From Bryobacterales bacterium (GTDB lineage Bacteria; Acidobacteriota; Terriglobia; Bryobacterales; UBA6623), in the NCBI GenBank assembly GCA_028819575.1, contig JAPPLB010000131.1, positions 1-40,954 on the forward strand: a stretch of 40,954 nucleotides of DNA. Direction: 5' to 3'. A program made the translations under genes and the position numbers. Shown one piece after another: positions 17,753 through 26,041 of this stretch (its first letter is position 1; each line of letters begins with the position of its first letter). The notes beneath the pieces were generated by a model. It did no database searches. It was not told the DNA's origin and worked only from the letters and a program-made list of their open reading frames with translations.

Positions 17753-19839
17753 CAATGTGACTCCTGAATCATCAGATTTCCGTACTCGTCCACCGCTGCG
17801 TGGCAGCCCGGATGAATCACGGTCGTCGAATCCTTTTCTTCGACGATCGCCGGCCCGGGAACGGAATTACCACATCGAAGACGGTAACGGTCGTAGATCT
17901 TGCAGGCAACGCGCTTGCCGGCTTCGGAAAAATAGACCTGCCGCACGCCTTTGACAGCCTCGGCGCTGTCTTGCCCTCCGGTCGCGAGCCGCCGCAACTG
18001 AGGTCGCCGAATGCGGCCCAGCGCCGTTAGCCGCAGGTTTACCACTTCTGTCGGTTCGGAAGTTTCGGCGTAGCCGTAGGCCCGCTGATGAGCTTCGAAG
18101 AATGCGGCATTAAGCTTGCCTTCGTCGCCCGGTTTCAAATCTCGAGACGGAGCTTCCACCCGCAGTTCATAAGACTGGCCGACGTAGCGCATGTCTACAG
18201 ATCGCGAGAAGGAGATATCGGCCTCCGAAATGCCTTCTGAACGCAGCACGTCTCGAGCCTGTCGTTCGAAGCTCTGATACTCCTGGGTCAGCTTGTCGAA
18301 ATCGATTGCCTCCATCGGCCGGATATGGGCTTGGACGTAATCATGCTTGATGTCCGTCACCAAGAGTCCAAGCGCCGACGTCACACCCGGGCTCATCGGG
18401 ATCAGCACCTTCGGGATATGTAGCTCCCGAGCTAGAGCATTGGCATGCATCGGCCCCGCACCGCCGTAGGCGACCAGCATGAAATCCCGCGGGTCAAAAC
18501 CCCGTTGCACTGAAATCAACCGGATGGCTCCGACCATGTTGGCGTTGGCGATCTCGATGATGCCCCGCGCCGCCTCGACCGGTTGGAGATCGAGCTTTCG
18601 GGCAAGAAACCCGATCGCGTTCACGGCCAGATCGGGATTCAGTTTGTGCTCTCCTCCAAGGAAGTATTCAGGATCTATGCGGCCCAGGAAAAGATTCGCG
18701 TCGGTGATGGTGGGTTCGGTCTGACCCTTGCCGTAACAGGCCGGACCCGGATCGGCTCCTCCGCTCTGCGGTCCGACCCTCAGTCCTCCGCCCGGATCTA
18801 CCCAAGCGATTGATCCGCCGCCCGCGCCGATCTCGACCAGATCCACCACCGGCGTGCGCACCGGGTAGCCTGCCGAGCGGTTCTCGGAGACTGCCGCGCT
18901 GCCGACTTCGAAATGGGGAACGATCTTAGGAACGCCTCCCTCCACCAAGCCCGCTTTCGCGGTAGTGCCTCCCATGTCGAAGCTGATGAGATTGTGCGGT
19001 CCCAGCAGACTCCCCAGATGAGTGGCCGCCGCAACCCCCGCAGCCGGACCGGACTCGATAAGATTGACGGGCTGTTGCCGCGCCACCTGCGACGACATGA
19101 TGCCGCCGGCTGAAGTCATCAAGTGCAGCCCGGCGCGGAGATCGATCTCCATAAGCCGCCGTTCGAGGCGCTCGAGATAACGGCTGACGATCGGCATTAC
19201 CAAGGCATTGATTGCCGTAGTGCTTGCGCGAAAGTACTCCCGCATTTCAGGACACAGGTCCGAGGAAAGGCTTACGAACACCCCCGGCATCTCTTCGCGG
19301 ACAATCTCGCCCACCCGCTTCTCATGAACCGGATTCACGTACGAGTGCAGCAGACAGACAACGACGGCTTCGACACCTTCCCGCTTGATGCGACGCGCCA
19401 CCTCGCGGACCTTCTTCTCGTCCAGCGGCGCGAGAACATCTCCGGCGAAATCGAGCCGCTCAGGCACTTCGAAACAGAGCGCTCGAGGGATCAACGGCTT
19501 CGGCTTGTCACAGAAGATGTCGTAGAGCTTGGGCCGGATCTGCCGCGCGATTTCAAAAACATCGCGGAAACCCTTGGTGGCGATCAAGGCGGCCTTGGCA
19601 CCCTTGCCTTCGATGATGGTATTGGTGGCAACCGTCGTACCGTGCACGTTGTACGTGACACTACGCGCGGGGACATTCGATTCCTCGAGAATTCGCTCGA
19701 TGACGTTAATGAAGCCCACGGACGGGTCGCTCGGTGTGCTCGACATCTTCACCAAACGAATCTCGCCTGTCGATTCGTTCATCATCACGGCATCAGTGAA
19801 AGTACCCCCGATGTCGACACCCAATCTGAAAGTGCTCAT
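17752..19839 (-). CDS. hyuA: Hydantoinase A/oxoprolinase-family subunit
   Basis: 695 aa, the usual length. The N-terminal Hydant_A_N domain starts at once (LGVDIGGTFTDAVM). The ASKHA-type ATPase domain shows HGTTVATNTIIEGKGA, SFDMGGTTAKAGLVEGG and YGGAGPMHANALA, and a C-terminal domain follows. It is the ATP-dependent partner of HyuB. Cytoplasmic: no signal peptide. It lies 12 bases downstream of the symporter and overlaps hyuB, so transport and ring-opening genes are transcribed together. Acetone carboxylase alpha/beta subunits are related, but no gamma-subunit gene is present, which favours a hydantoinase/oxoprolinase-type activity. Confidence 0.9.
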   Translation of the reverse strand: MSTFRLGVDIGGTFTDAVMMNESTGEIRLVKMSSTPSDPSVGFINVIERILEESNVPARSVTYNVHGTTVATNTIIEGKGAKAALIATKGFRDVFEIARQIRPKLYDIFCDKPKPLIPRALCFEVPERLDFAGDVLAPLDEKKVREVARRIKREGVEAVVVCLLHSYVNPVHEKRVGEIVREEMPGVFVSLSSDLCPEMREYFRASTTAINALVMPIVSRYLERLERRLMEIDLRAGLHLMTSAGGIMSSQVARQQPVNLIESGPAAGVAAATHLGSLLGPHNLISFDMGGTTAKAGLVEGGVPKIVPHFEVGSAAVSENRSAGYPVRTPVVDLVEIGAGGGSIAWVDPGGGLRVGPQSGGADPGPACYGKGQTEPTITDANLFLGRIDPEYFLGGEHKLNPDLAVNAIGFLARKLDLQPVEAARGIIEIANANMVGAIRLISVQRGFDPRDFMLVAYGGAGPMHANALARELHIPKVLIPMSPGVTSALGLLVTDIKHDYVQAHIRPMEAIDFDKLTQEYQSFERQARDVLRSEGISEADISFSRSVDMRYVGQSYELRVEAPSRDLKPGDEGKLNAAFFEAHQRAYGYAETSEPTEVVNLRLTALGRIRRPQLRRLATGGQDSAEAVKGVRQVYFSEAGKRVACKIYDRYRLRCGNSVPGPAIVEEKDSTTVIHPGCHAAVDEYGNLMIQESH

Positions 19840-19851
19840 TCTGAAACTTTT

Positions 19852-21285
19852 CTAGGCAGGAATGTCCGCGCCGGTCGTCCGGCGCGTTTCGACCCAGGTT
19901 CCCACGCACAGCGTAAGAACGGCAATGGGGAAACCAACCAGGATCGGGTCGAGCCGCCAAATGATCACGACCGATCCGACTTCCTGAATAGAGCCGAAAA
20001 TTTGCAACGCGGCAACGGTCGTGGCTCCCAATATCATCGCGGCCAAGACCGTTTTCGGGGCTCTCCTGACAGCCGGGAACATCACGAGAGCTACCAGAGC
20101 CGGCGCCACCGAAGAACCCATAATTCGTCCGCCCAGCCAAAACAGCTCGATCAGCAGTGGAACGAGATAGTAAATCAAGGCCGCCAAGAGTCCGATCAAT
20201 ATGACGTTGACACGGTAGACCCAGAGTCGGCGGCGCACGCTGGAATTCGGATCGATGAAGCGCTGGTAAATATCGAGTGTGAAGTTCGAAGCCAGGGTGT
20301 TGATCGTCGAGGATAGTGTCGACATGCTGGCCGCAAGAACACTCACGACGATCAAGGTTGCCATCTGACCGCTTGCTGAGTCAAAAGCCACTTGGACAAA
20401 GGTATCTTCTGCTGCTATTGCGCTGTCGTGGATCGCCACGCCGAGCAAACCGATCAGAGGCGGAACCATATACCAAAGGATTCCGAGAACTCCTCCATAC
20501 AGGAAACCCTTCCTTGCTGTTTCCGGGCTGGACGCGGCGAATCCTCGCTGGATAATTCCCTGATATCCACAAGTGACGGCGATACCGATAACAATCCACC
20601 CCAGGACCTGCAAGCCGCCCGCTCGTCCGAACTGGTCAAGAAGTATCGGGTCAACGCGGCTGCCGAGCTCCGAGAGGCCGCCTAATTGCCCAATGCCCGA
20701 GAACAGCAACCCCACGGTGCCGGCCACAATGATGACGAACTGAATAGAGTCAGTCACCAGGACGGCCCACATGCCTCCGAGGAAGACATAGATCACCGTG
20801 ACACCCAGCCAAAGAGCTTGCGACTCGATAGCGGAGATGTCCAGCAAGGCCATCGTCACGACGGTCAGAGCCCCAAGAGTGCCAGCCGTGACACCCAAAT
20901 CACGAAGGATGACCAGTACGAGAGCTAGCAACCGATATGCTGGACCAAAAAAACGCTCGAACAGCTCGGGTATTGTTATTATTCCGGTTTCTCTAAGCCT
21001 GGGCACTACATAAAATCCGATCCACACCGTAACAAACAGGAAGGAGCCGCCGGCCCAATAGCTGCTTAATCCAAAATCCCTGCCGAGGGCGGAATTGCCT
21101 ACCAACGTCGTGCCATTGATCCACGTCGCTGCCACGGAAAAAGCGATCAACCAGACTCCCGAGCGGCGCCCGGCCACCGCCATATCCTCGATGTTTGTTA
21201 CTTTTCCCCTCCCCAGGATGCCGATCCCCAGCATCAAGATGAGATAAAAGGCGATCAGCCACCAGGATGCTTCCAGATTCTCCAC
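19852..21285 (-). CDS. Sodium:solute symporter (SSS family)
   Basis: 477 aa with about 13 hydrophobic helices. N-terminal motifs are typical (EDMAVAGRRSG, AATWINGTTLVG). The eighth/ninth-helix region ASMSTLSSTINTLASNF resembles the Na2-site serine/threonine stretch of the SSS family. It should import a solute with sodium across the inner membrane. The GTG start at 21285 lies 3 bases after the stop of the 57-aa membrane protein, so the two are translationally coupled. The next gene is hyuA, making a cyclic amide or amino-acid derivative the probable cargo. Confidence 0.88.
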   Translation of the reverse strand: MENLEASWWLIAFYLILMLGIGILGRGKVTNIEDMAVAGRRSGVWLIAFSVAATWINGTTLVGNSALGRDFGLSSYWAGGSFLFVTVWIGFYVVPRLRETGIITIPELFERFFGPAYRLLALVLVILRDLGVTAGTLGALTVVTMALLDISAIESQALWLGVTVIYVFLGGMWAVLVTDSIQFVIIVAGTVGLLFSGIGQLGGLSELGSRVDPILLDQFGRAGGLQVLGWIVIGIAVTCGYQGIIQRGFAASSPETARKGFLYGGVLGILWYMVPPLIGLLGVAIHDSAIAAEDTFVQVAFDSASGQMATLIVVSVLAASMSTLSSTINTLASNFTLDIYQRFIDPNSSVRRRLWVYRVNVILIGLLAALIYYLVPLLIELFWLGGRIMGSSVAPALVALVMFPAVRRAPKTVLAAMILGATTVAALQIFGSIQEVGSVVIIWRLDPILVGFPIAVLTLCVGTWVETRRTTGADIPA

Positions 21286-21288
21286 CAG

Positions 21289-21462
21289 TTATCCCCGTAG
21301 TAGTGCTCCCCAGATCCAGATGTAAAGAAAGCCGCCCAACATCAGCAGAATCAGCGCCAGCCAAGGATTGAACCTGGGAGAAGCCACCCGGTCCATCAGG
21401 TCGAGCTCGCTGTCCTCGTGTCGGCCGCTGTCGGCAGACCGGGTAGAGTCGCTTGGTTTCAA
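21289..21462 (-). CDS. 57-aa single-helix membrane protein, putative symporter accessory subunit
   Basis: 57 codons from TTG 21462, with AAGGAG 8 bases upstream. A charged, Ser/Asp/Arg-rich N-terminal half is followed by one clear transmembrane helix (NPWLALILLMLGGFLYIWIW, about residues 32-51) and a short basic end. It ends 3 bases before the symporter start. Small one- or two-helix proteins are known in front of some SSS symporters (for example DUF4212-type small subunits), and the NPW-start-of-helix layout is reminiscent of them, but I cannot assign it to a named family. Its function as a transporter partner is inferred from coupling. Confidence 0.65.
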   Translation of the reverse strand: MKPSDSTRSADSGRHEDSELDLMDRVASPRFNPWLALILLMLGGFLYIWIWGALLRG

Positions 21463-21544
21463 TGCAGTTTCTCCTTGTGGTCGGGCAACGGCTGAAGAAC
21501 AAAGAGGACTGTTCTACAATAGCGCGCTAGGAGGAATGATATTG
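21463..21544. promoter_or_regulatory. Divergent promoter region between the HyuAB operon and the S15 hydrolase pair
   Basis: Only 82 bases separate the divergent genes. TACAAT at 21515-21520 is a good -10 for the plus-strand hydrolase gene, and the overlapping complement TATTGT could serve the minus-strand operon. GGAGG (21530-21534) is the ribosome site of the gene at 21545. No convincing -35 is seen. Overlapping divergent promoters would allow joint control of both units. Confidence 0.45.
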
Positions 21545-23650
21545 ATGCTTGCTCAACATACGGTGCGGTTCATTCTGATTTCCTCGCTCACGGCAACAGT
21601 ATTGGGTGCTGTCTCACAACCGCGGTACAAAGTCAAGATCGACCGAACCGCACGGCCCGTAATGCGGGACGGTGTGGAGCTTGGCGCGGTTGTCGTGCGG
21701 CCTGACGCGGAGGGTCAATTCCCCGCAATCATGAACTACACGCCGTATCGCACTTTGAGCCATGTCAAATCCTCGTACGACGAGGAGAAGTATAGCAACA
21801 CCATTCATGGGCCAAGTTATTTCGCGGAACGCGGCTATGCGGTTGTCTATTACGACGTCCGTGGCACCGGCAACTCCGGAGGTTCAAGCCAGGACATCTA
21901 CTCCGAGAAGGAGCAGAACGACGCCTACGACATGGTCGAATGGATTGCAGCCCAACTCTGGTGCGATGGCGGGGTCGGCATGTGGGGCTACTCCTATGGC
22001 GGAGTGGTGCAGTGGCAGGTCGGCATTAAAAACCCGCCGCATCTCAAGACATTGGTCGTGGGCTCCTCCAACGATGATGTATATCTCGACTGGGTCTACC
22101 CGGGCGGCTCGCTACGACCGTACATGTTCGACACCTATTCCCCTCTGATGGCGGCTTTCAATTTTGCGCCGCCCGATATCGACCTTGTCGGTCAGAAGTG
22201 GACCGAAATTTGGGAAGAGCGCCTCGCCAATAATCGCCCCTGGGGCATTGGCTATATTACTCATCCGGTTCACGGCTCCTACTGGACCGACCGTTCGCTG
22301 CAACCCGACTACAGCCGTGTGAAGGTCCCCACGCTGCTCTGGAGTGGCTGGGCGGACGTCTACCCCACTCCGATCCTTCGCGCCTTCGCCAATCTCGAAG
22401 TTCCCAAGAAAGCCCTGGTAGGACCCTGGGGGCACTGGTGGCCGGAGATGGCCGTGCCCGGCCCACGAATCGACGGTCGACACGAGCTGCTCAAATGGTA
22501 CGACCACTGGCTCAAGGGGATGGATACCGGTGTGATGGATGAGCCTCCCGTGACCCTATTCGTCAAGGAGTACAAGGAACCGGAACCCGCCATGTATATC
22601 GATGACAACGGGTTTTGGCGTTTTGAGAATGAGTGGCCGCCGGCGCGCAACGAGAACACGCCGATGTATCTGCACGCCGATGGACTGCTGAGTGAGGACT
22701 CCTCCGCTTCGGCTCCCGAAGAGGCCGACCAGTACACCTACGATCCCACTGTCGGAGCGACATCCGGTATTTACTGGGGAGGGGGTGTCCTTCCCTGGGG
22801 CATGGCCATTGACCAACGCACTGACGAAGCATTGTCGTTGACCTACACGACACCGCCTCTTGAAGAAGACTTGGAAACGATAGGCGAGCCGATCGCTGTC
22901 TTGTACGTCAGCTCATCTGCGACCAGCGCCTATTTCCATGTCAAACTGACCGATGTTGCACCGGACGGCACTTCGAAGTGGATTGCGGACGAAGGACTGC
23001 TGGCTTCGCACCGAAATTCTCATGCCGTCCCTGAACCCCTTGAGCCTGGCGAAATTTACGAGCTGCGCATCCCTCTCAAATTCGTAGCCTATGTGTTCCC
23101 CAAGGGGCATCGTATCCGAGTGGACATCGCCAGTGCTGACTTCCAGAATGCCTGGCCGGTTGCGGAAAAGGCTGTCAACAAGATCCATCGTGGCGGCCGA
23201 AACCCGTCATATGTCGTCTTGCCCATTACGCCAGCTCAGGACCCGAAGCTGCCGACGCCCGAATTCAAACCCTCGCCGCGTCCTGCACCCAAGCTGGAGG
23301 ATCTGAATACCGTAAAGCATGAGATCACCCGTGACTTGGTCAGCGACACCGTCACGGTTCACTTGATGGCGCAGAGGAATGGGAAAAGTGATGACGGCCG
23401 CAGGCAGACCGGGCGGTACATCTCCTCCAATTACACCGTTTCAAAGGCCAATCCGGCGGAAGCCTCGATGCGGGCCGGATGCAGGTTGACTCTGAACGGC
23501 CCGGAGGGAGAGATCATCGTCGAGTCCAGCGAAACACTGGTCAGCGACATTACCTCGTTCCGGTTCCTGACCCAAGTCGAGGTGACCGTCCAAGGTAAGC
23601 CGCACTTCAACAAGAGTTGGCGTGTGTCCGTTCCGCGCAGGCTTAACTGA
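21545..23650 (+). CDS. CocE/NonD-family (S15) hydrolase, long form 1
   Basis: 701 aa from ATG 21545, 10 bases after GGAGG. A signal peptide (about 1-25) leads to an alpha/beta hydrolase core with DVRGTGNSGG, nucleophile elbow GYSYGG (Ser150), Asp in SGWADVY and His in GPWGHWWPE. A PepX_C jelly-roll follows, then a further domain of about 135 residues after KPSPRPAPKLED, ending FNKSWRVSVPRRLN. The enzyme should be periplasmic or secreted and cut an ester, amide or X-Pro bond. It is the closest relative of the next gene, with the same active-site position and C-terminal extension, so they look like a tandem duplication. It is divergent from the HyuAB/symporter operon. Confidence 0.85.
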   Translation: MLAQHTVRFILISSLTATVLGAVSQPRYKVKIDRTARPVMRDGVELGAVVVRPDAEGQFPAIMNYTPYRTLSHVKSSYDEEKYSNTIHGPSYFAERGYAVVYYDVRGTGNSGGSSQDIYSEKEQNDAYDMVEWIAAQLWCDGGVGMWGYSYGGVVQWQVGIKNPPHLKTLVVGSSNDDVYLDWVYPGGSLRPYMFDTYSPLMAAFNFAPPDIDLVGQKWTEIWEERLANNRPWGIGYITHPVHGSYWTDRSLQPDYSRVKVPTLLWSGWADVYPTPILRAFANLEVPKKALVGPWGHWWPEMAVPGPRIDGRHELLKWYDHWLKGMDTGVMDEPPVTLFVKEYKEPEPAMYIDDNGFWRFENEWPPARNENTPMYLHADGLLSEDSSASAPEEADQYTYDPTVGATSGIYWGGGVLPWGMAIDQRTDEALSLTYTTPPLEEDLETIGEPIAVLYVSSSATSAYFHVKLTDVAPDGTSKWIADEGLLASHRNSHAVPEPLEPGEIYELRIPLKFVAYVFPKGHRIRVDIASADFQNAWPVAEKAVNKIHRGGRNPSYVVLPITPAQDPKLPTPEFKPSPRPAPKLEDLNTVKHEITRDLVSDTVTVHLMAQRNGKSDDGRRQTGRYISSNYTVSKANPAEASMRAGCRLTLNGPEGEIIVESSETLVSDITSFRFLTQVEVTVQGKPHFNKSWRVSVPRRLN

Positions 23651-23746
23651 ACCAACGCCGGTCGAAGTCTGCCTACCTTACCGTCTTCGAGAGGACACAA
23701 CAGCCCGGTCAAGACGATCTTCCAATGCACAATGGGGAATAAAGAT

Positions 23747-25834
23747 ATGTCGGGCCGGGCAACGCTCCGCCTCATCGCAACTGTCTTTGCCACAATCACG
23801 ATCACCATGACCACCCAGGCCGCTGTCTCTGAAGCGAAATACAAGGTAAAGATCATCCCCGACCTTCGTGTGCCGATGCGCGATGGAGTGGAGTTGGCCG
23901 TCAAGATCACACGCCCTGATGCCGAAGGACGGTTCCCGGCGATCATGGAATACAACCCCTACCGCCGTATCGCCAAGCCACTCCCGGACTACAACGACGA
24001 GTACCCGCCACCCGTTCCCTACTTGGCTGAGCGCGGGTACGTCATCGTCCAGTTTGATGTCCGCGGCACCGGCAACTCGGGGGGCTACAGTACCGATATC
24101 TATTCCGACGAAGAACGCCAAGATGCCTATGAGATGGTCGAGTGGATCGCCAGGCAGCCCTGGTGCACCGGCAAGGTCGGGATGCTGGGCAAATCCTACA
24201 GCGCGGTCGTGCAATGGCAGGTTGCCGTTCAAAATCCACCTGCCTTGAAGGCCATCATCGTGCGTTCGGCCAACCACGATGTCTACACCGACTGGACCAA
24301 CCCGGGCGGCGCCATCCGACCCTACATGTTTGAGAGCTACGGCCCCTTGATGACGGCCTACAACTTCGCCCCCCCTGACATCGACATCGTCGGCGCCAAG
24401 TGGTCGGAGATCTGGCGGGAACGCCTGGACGAGAGCGAACCATGGAGCATCGGTTACATCGAGAACATCCTCCACGGCCCTTACTGGCAGCGGCGCTCGT
24501 TGCAGCCGGGCTACGACCGCGTCAAGTGCGCCGTATTCGTGGTCGGCGGATGGGCGGACTGGTACGCAACGCCTCTCTTGAAGGCTTTTGCAAACCTCAA
24601 CGTCCCCAAGAAGGCCTGGGTCGGACCCTGGGGCCATTACTACCCCGAAGAAAAGTTGGCCCTCCCCGGCCCGCGAGTGGATGGCCGCTACGAGTACTTG
24701 AAGTGGTTTGATTACTGGCTCAAGGACCTTGACACGGGTGTGATGGACGAGCCGCCCGTGACTCTCTTCATCCGCAAATACAAGGAACCGGCACCGATCT
24801 ACCTCGAAGAAAACGGTTTCTGGCGCAACGAGAACACATGGCCGCTCGCCCGGGCGAACAATACCCCGATGTACTTCCAGTCTGACTGGGAGCTGGGGAC
24901 GGAGGCACCCGAAGAGGCCAGTGATACCTACGACAGTTATAAGTACCATCCTGCCGTGGGTATCGCAGCAGGCAGGCACGGCAGGGGAAACATCACTCCC
25001 TGGGCCATGCCTCTCGATCAGCGAATCGATGAGGCATATTCACTCAGTTACACGACGGCGCCGCTGGAAGAAGACACAGAGGTCACGGGAGAACCTGAGG
25101 CGACGCTGTACGTCTCGTCCTCCGCTGACACCGCATACTTCGCTGTCAAGCTGTGCGATGTTGCTCCGGATGGCGCCTCCAAGCTCGTCACCGACGGTGG
25201 ATTACTGGCGACTCACCGCGATTCTCACACCGACCCCAAGGCGCTCGATCCGGGTCAAGTCTACGAACTGAAGTTTGAACTGAAATCGACGGCCTACGTC
25301 TTCGAAAAGGGTCACCGCATTCGCGTGAACGTCACCAGTTCGGACTTCCAGAACTCTTGGCCGGCCGGCAAGCCGGCGGTAAATGCTCTTTACCGGGACG
25401 CCCGGCAGCCCTCGCACCTGACACTTCCGATCGTACCGGAGCAGAATCCGAAACTGCCTGTGCCCGGCTTCAAGCCGTCACCGCATCCGAACCCGAAACT
25501 CGAGGACGTGCCGCGTCCCGAGCATACTGTCACGCAGGACCTCGTCAATCTCTCGACAACCAGCAGCTTCAGCAGCCCGTCGGGCACGCCGGTCAGAGGA
25601 GTCAACCGGTCGAGTTTCACGGTCTCACACAGAGATCCCGCCGAGGCTGTTATCCGATCCAGCTACGAATTTCCTGTTCCGCTTCCCGGTTCCAAGGTGA
25701 ACGTCAGCGCCCAGTCCACGCTCGTCAGTGACAAAGCAGCTTATCACCATATGGTCGAAGTCGTTATCACGGTGAACGGAATGCGGCACTTCAATAAAAG
25801 CTGGTCCGTCACAGTCCCCCGAAAGCTCAACTGA
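23747..25834 (+). CDS. CocE/NonD-family (S15) hydrolase, long form 2
   Basis: 695 aa from ATG 23747 (GGGGA at 23734-23738, 8 bases upstream; an ATG at 23732 is possible). It has a signal peptide, a core with DVRGTGNSGG, nucleophile elbow GKSYSA (Ser150), Asp in GGWADWY, His in GPWGHYYPE, PepX_C, and the same extra C-terminal domain ending FNKSWSVTVPRKLN. Many segments are identical to the preceding gene, but the elbow differs (GKSYSA against GYSYGG), so substrate choice may have diverged. It starts 96 bases after its paralogue with no terminator between, hence probably co-transcribed. Confidence 0.85.
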   Translation: MSGRATLRLIATVFATITITMTTQAAVSEAKYKVKIIPDLRVPMRDGVELAVKITRPDAEGRFPAIMEYNPYRRIAKPLPDYNDEYPPPVPYLAERGYVIVQFDVRGTGNSGGYSTDIYSDEERQDAYEMVEWIARQPWCTGKVGMLGKSYSAVVQWQVAVQNPPALKAIIVRSANHDVYTDWTNPGGAIRPYMFESYGPLMTAYNFAPPDIDIVGAKWSEIWRERLDESEPWSIGYIENILHGPYWQRRSLQPGYDRVKCAVFVVGGWADWYATPLLKAFANLNVPKKAWVGPWGHYYPEEKLALPGPRVDGRYEYLKWFDYWLKDLDTGVMDEPPVTLFIRKYKEPAPIYLEENGFWRNENTWPLARANNTPMYFQSDWELGTEAPEEASDTYDSYKYHPAVGIAAGRHGRGNITPWAMPLDQRIDEAYSLSYTTAPLEEDTEVTGEPEATLYVSSSADTAYFAVKLCDVAPDGASKLVTDGGLLATHRDSHTDPKALDPGQVYELKFELKSTAYVFEKGHRIRVNVTSSDFQNSWPAGKPAVNALYRDARQPSHLTLPIVPEQNPKLPVPGFKPSPHPNPKLEDVPRPEHTVTQDLVNLSTTSSFSSPSGTPVRGVNRSSFTVSHRDPAEAVIRSSYEFPVPLPGSKVNVSAQSTLVSDKAAYHHMVEVVITVNGMRHFNKSWSVTVPRKLN

Positions 25835-25905
25835 ACCCTCATCACTGTGATTACTGTTTGCCCCTGACGTCGTCGCAAATTGCACCCGGTCAATGAGCCT
25901 GACCT

Positions 25906-25919
25906 ATACCAATCAGTAT
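25906..25919. promoter_or_regulatory. 14-bp palindromic motif shared with the suf promoter
   Basis: ATACCAATCAGTAT has symmetric ATAC/GTAT arms. The suf promoter region has GTACCAATCAGTAC at 35147-35160: the same 12-base centre, with both outer bases changed in a way that keeps the symmetry. This hints at an operator for the Rrf2 regulator. Against it, the site lies in a tRNA-like remnant (TCAGT resembles its anticodon stem) and 60 bases upstream of the DUF3500 promoter. Confidence 0.35.
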
Positions 25920-25924
25920 TCCGA

Positions 25925-25957
25925 AGGTCGCCGGTTTGAGTCCAGCACCTGGCTCCA
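25925..25957 (+). pseudogene. 3' remnant of a tRNA-Thr gene
   Basis: The 33 bases from AGGTCGCC to GGCTCCA match the variable loop, T arm and acceptor end of bacterial tRNA-Thr: T loop TTTGAGT, a T stem with one mismatch (GCCGG/CCAGC), and a terminal CCA. Upstream, CTGA and TCAGT could be a degenerate anticodon stem with an oversized loop, and no D arm or 5' acceptor strand can be found. It is therefore a broken or partial tRNA, of the sort left at integration sites, rather than a working gene. Confidence 0.6.
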
Positions 25958-25978
25958 GCGCTTCCGTCCCATCCGCTT

Positions 25979-26007
25979 TTGATGCCCACGCGGTATAGCG
26001 GTATAAT
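25979..26007 (+). promoter_or_regulatory. Predicted promoter of the DUF3500 gene
   Basis: TTGATG (25979-25984), a 17-base spacer and a perfect TATAAT (26002-26007) lie upstream of the GGAGGA ribosome site at 26031-26036. Confidence 0.65.
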
Positions 26008-26041
26008 TGACCGAGACTTCACCCCGGATCGGAGGATTTCC

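Noticed and set aside
17752-19839. Acetone or acetophenone carboxylase subunit instead of a hydantoinase
   Set aside because: Related in sequence, but only two subunits are present and no gamma-type subunit gene is nearby. Left as a less likely alternative.
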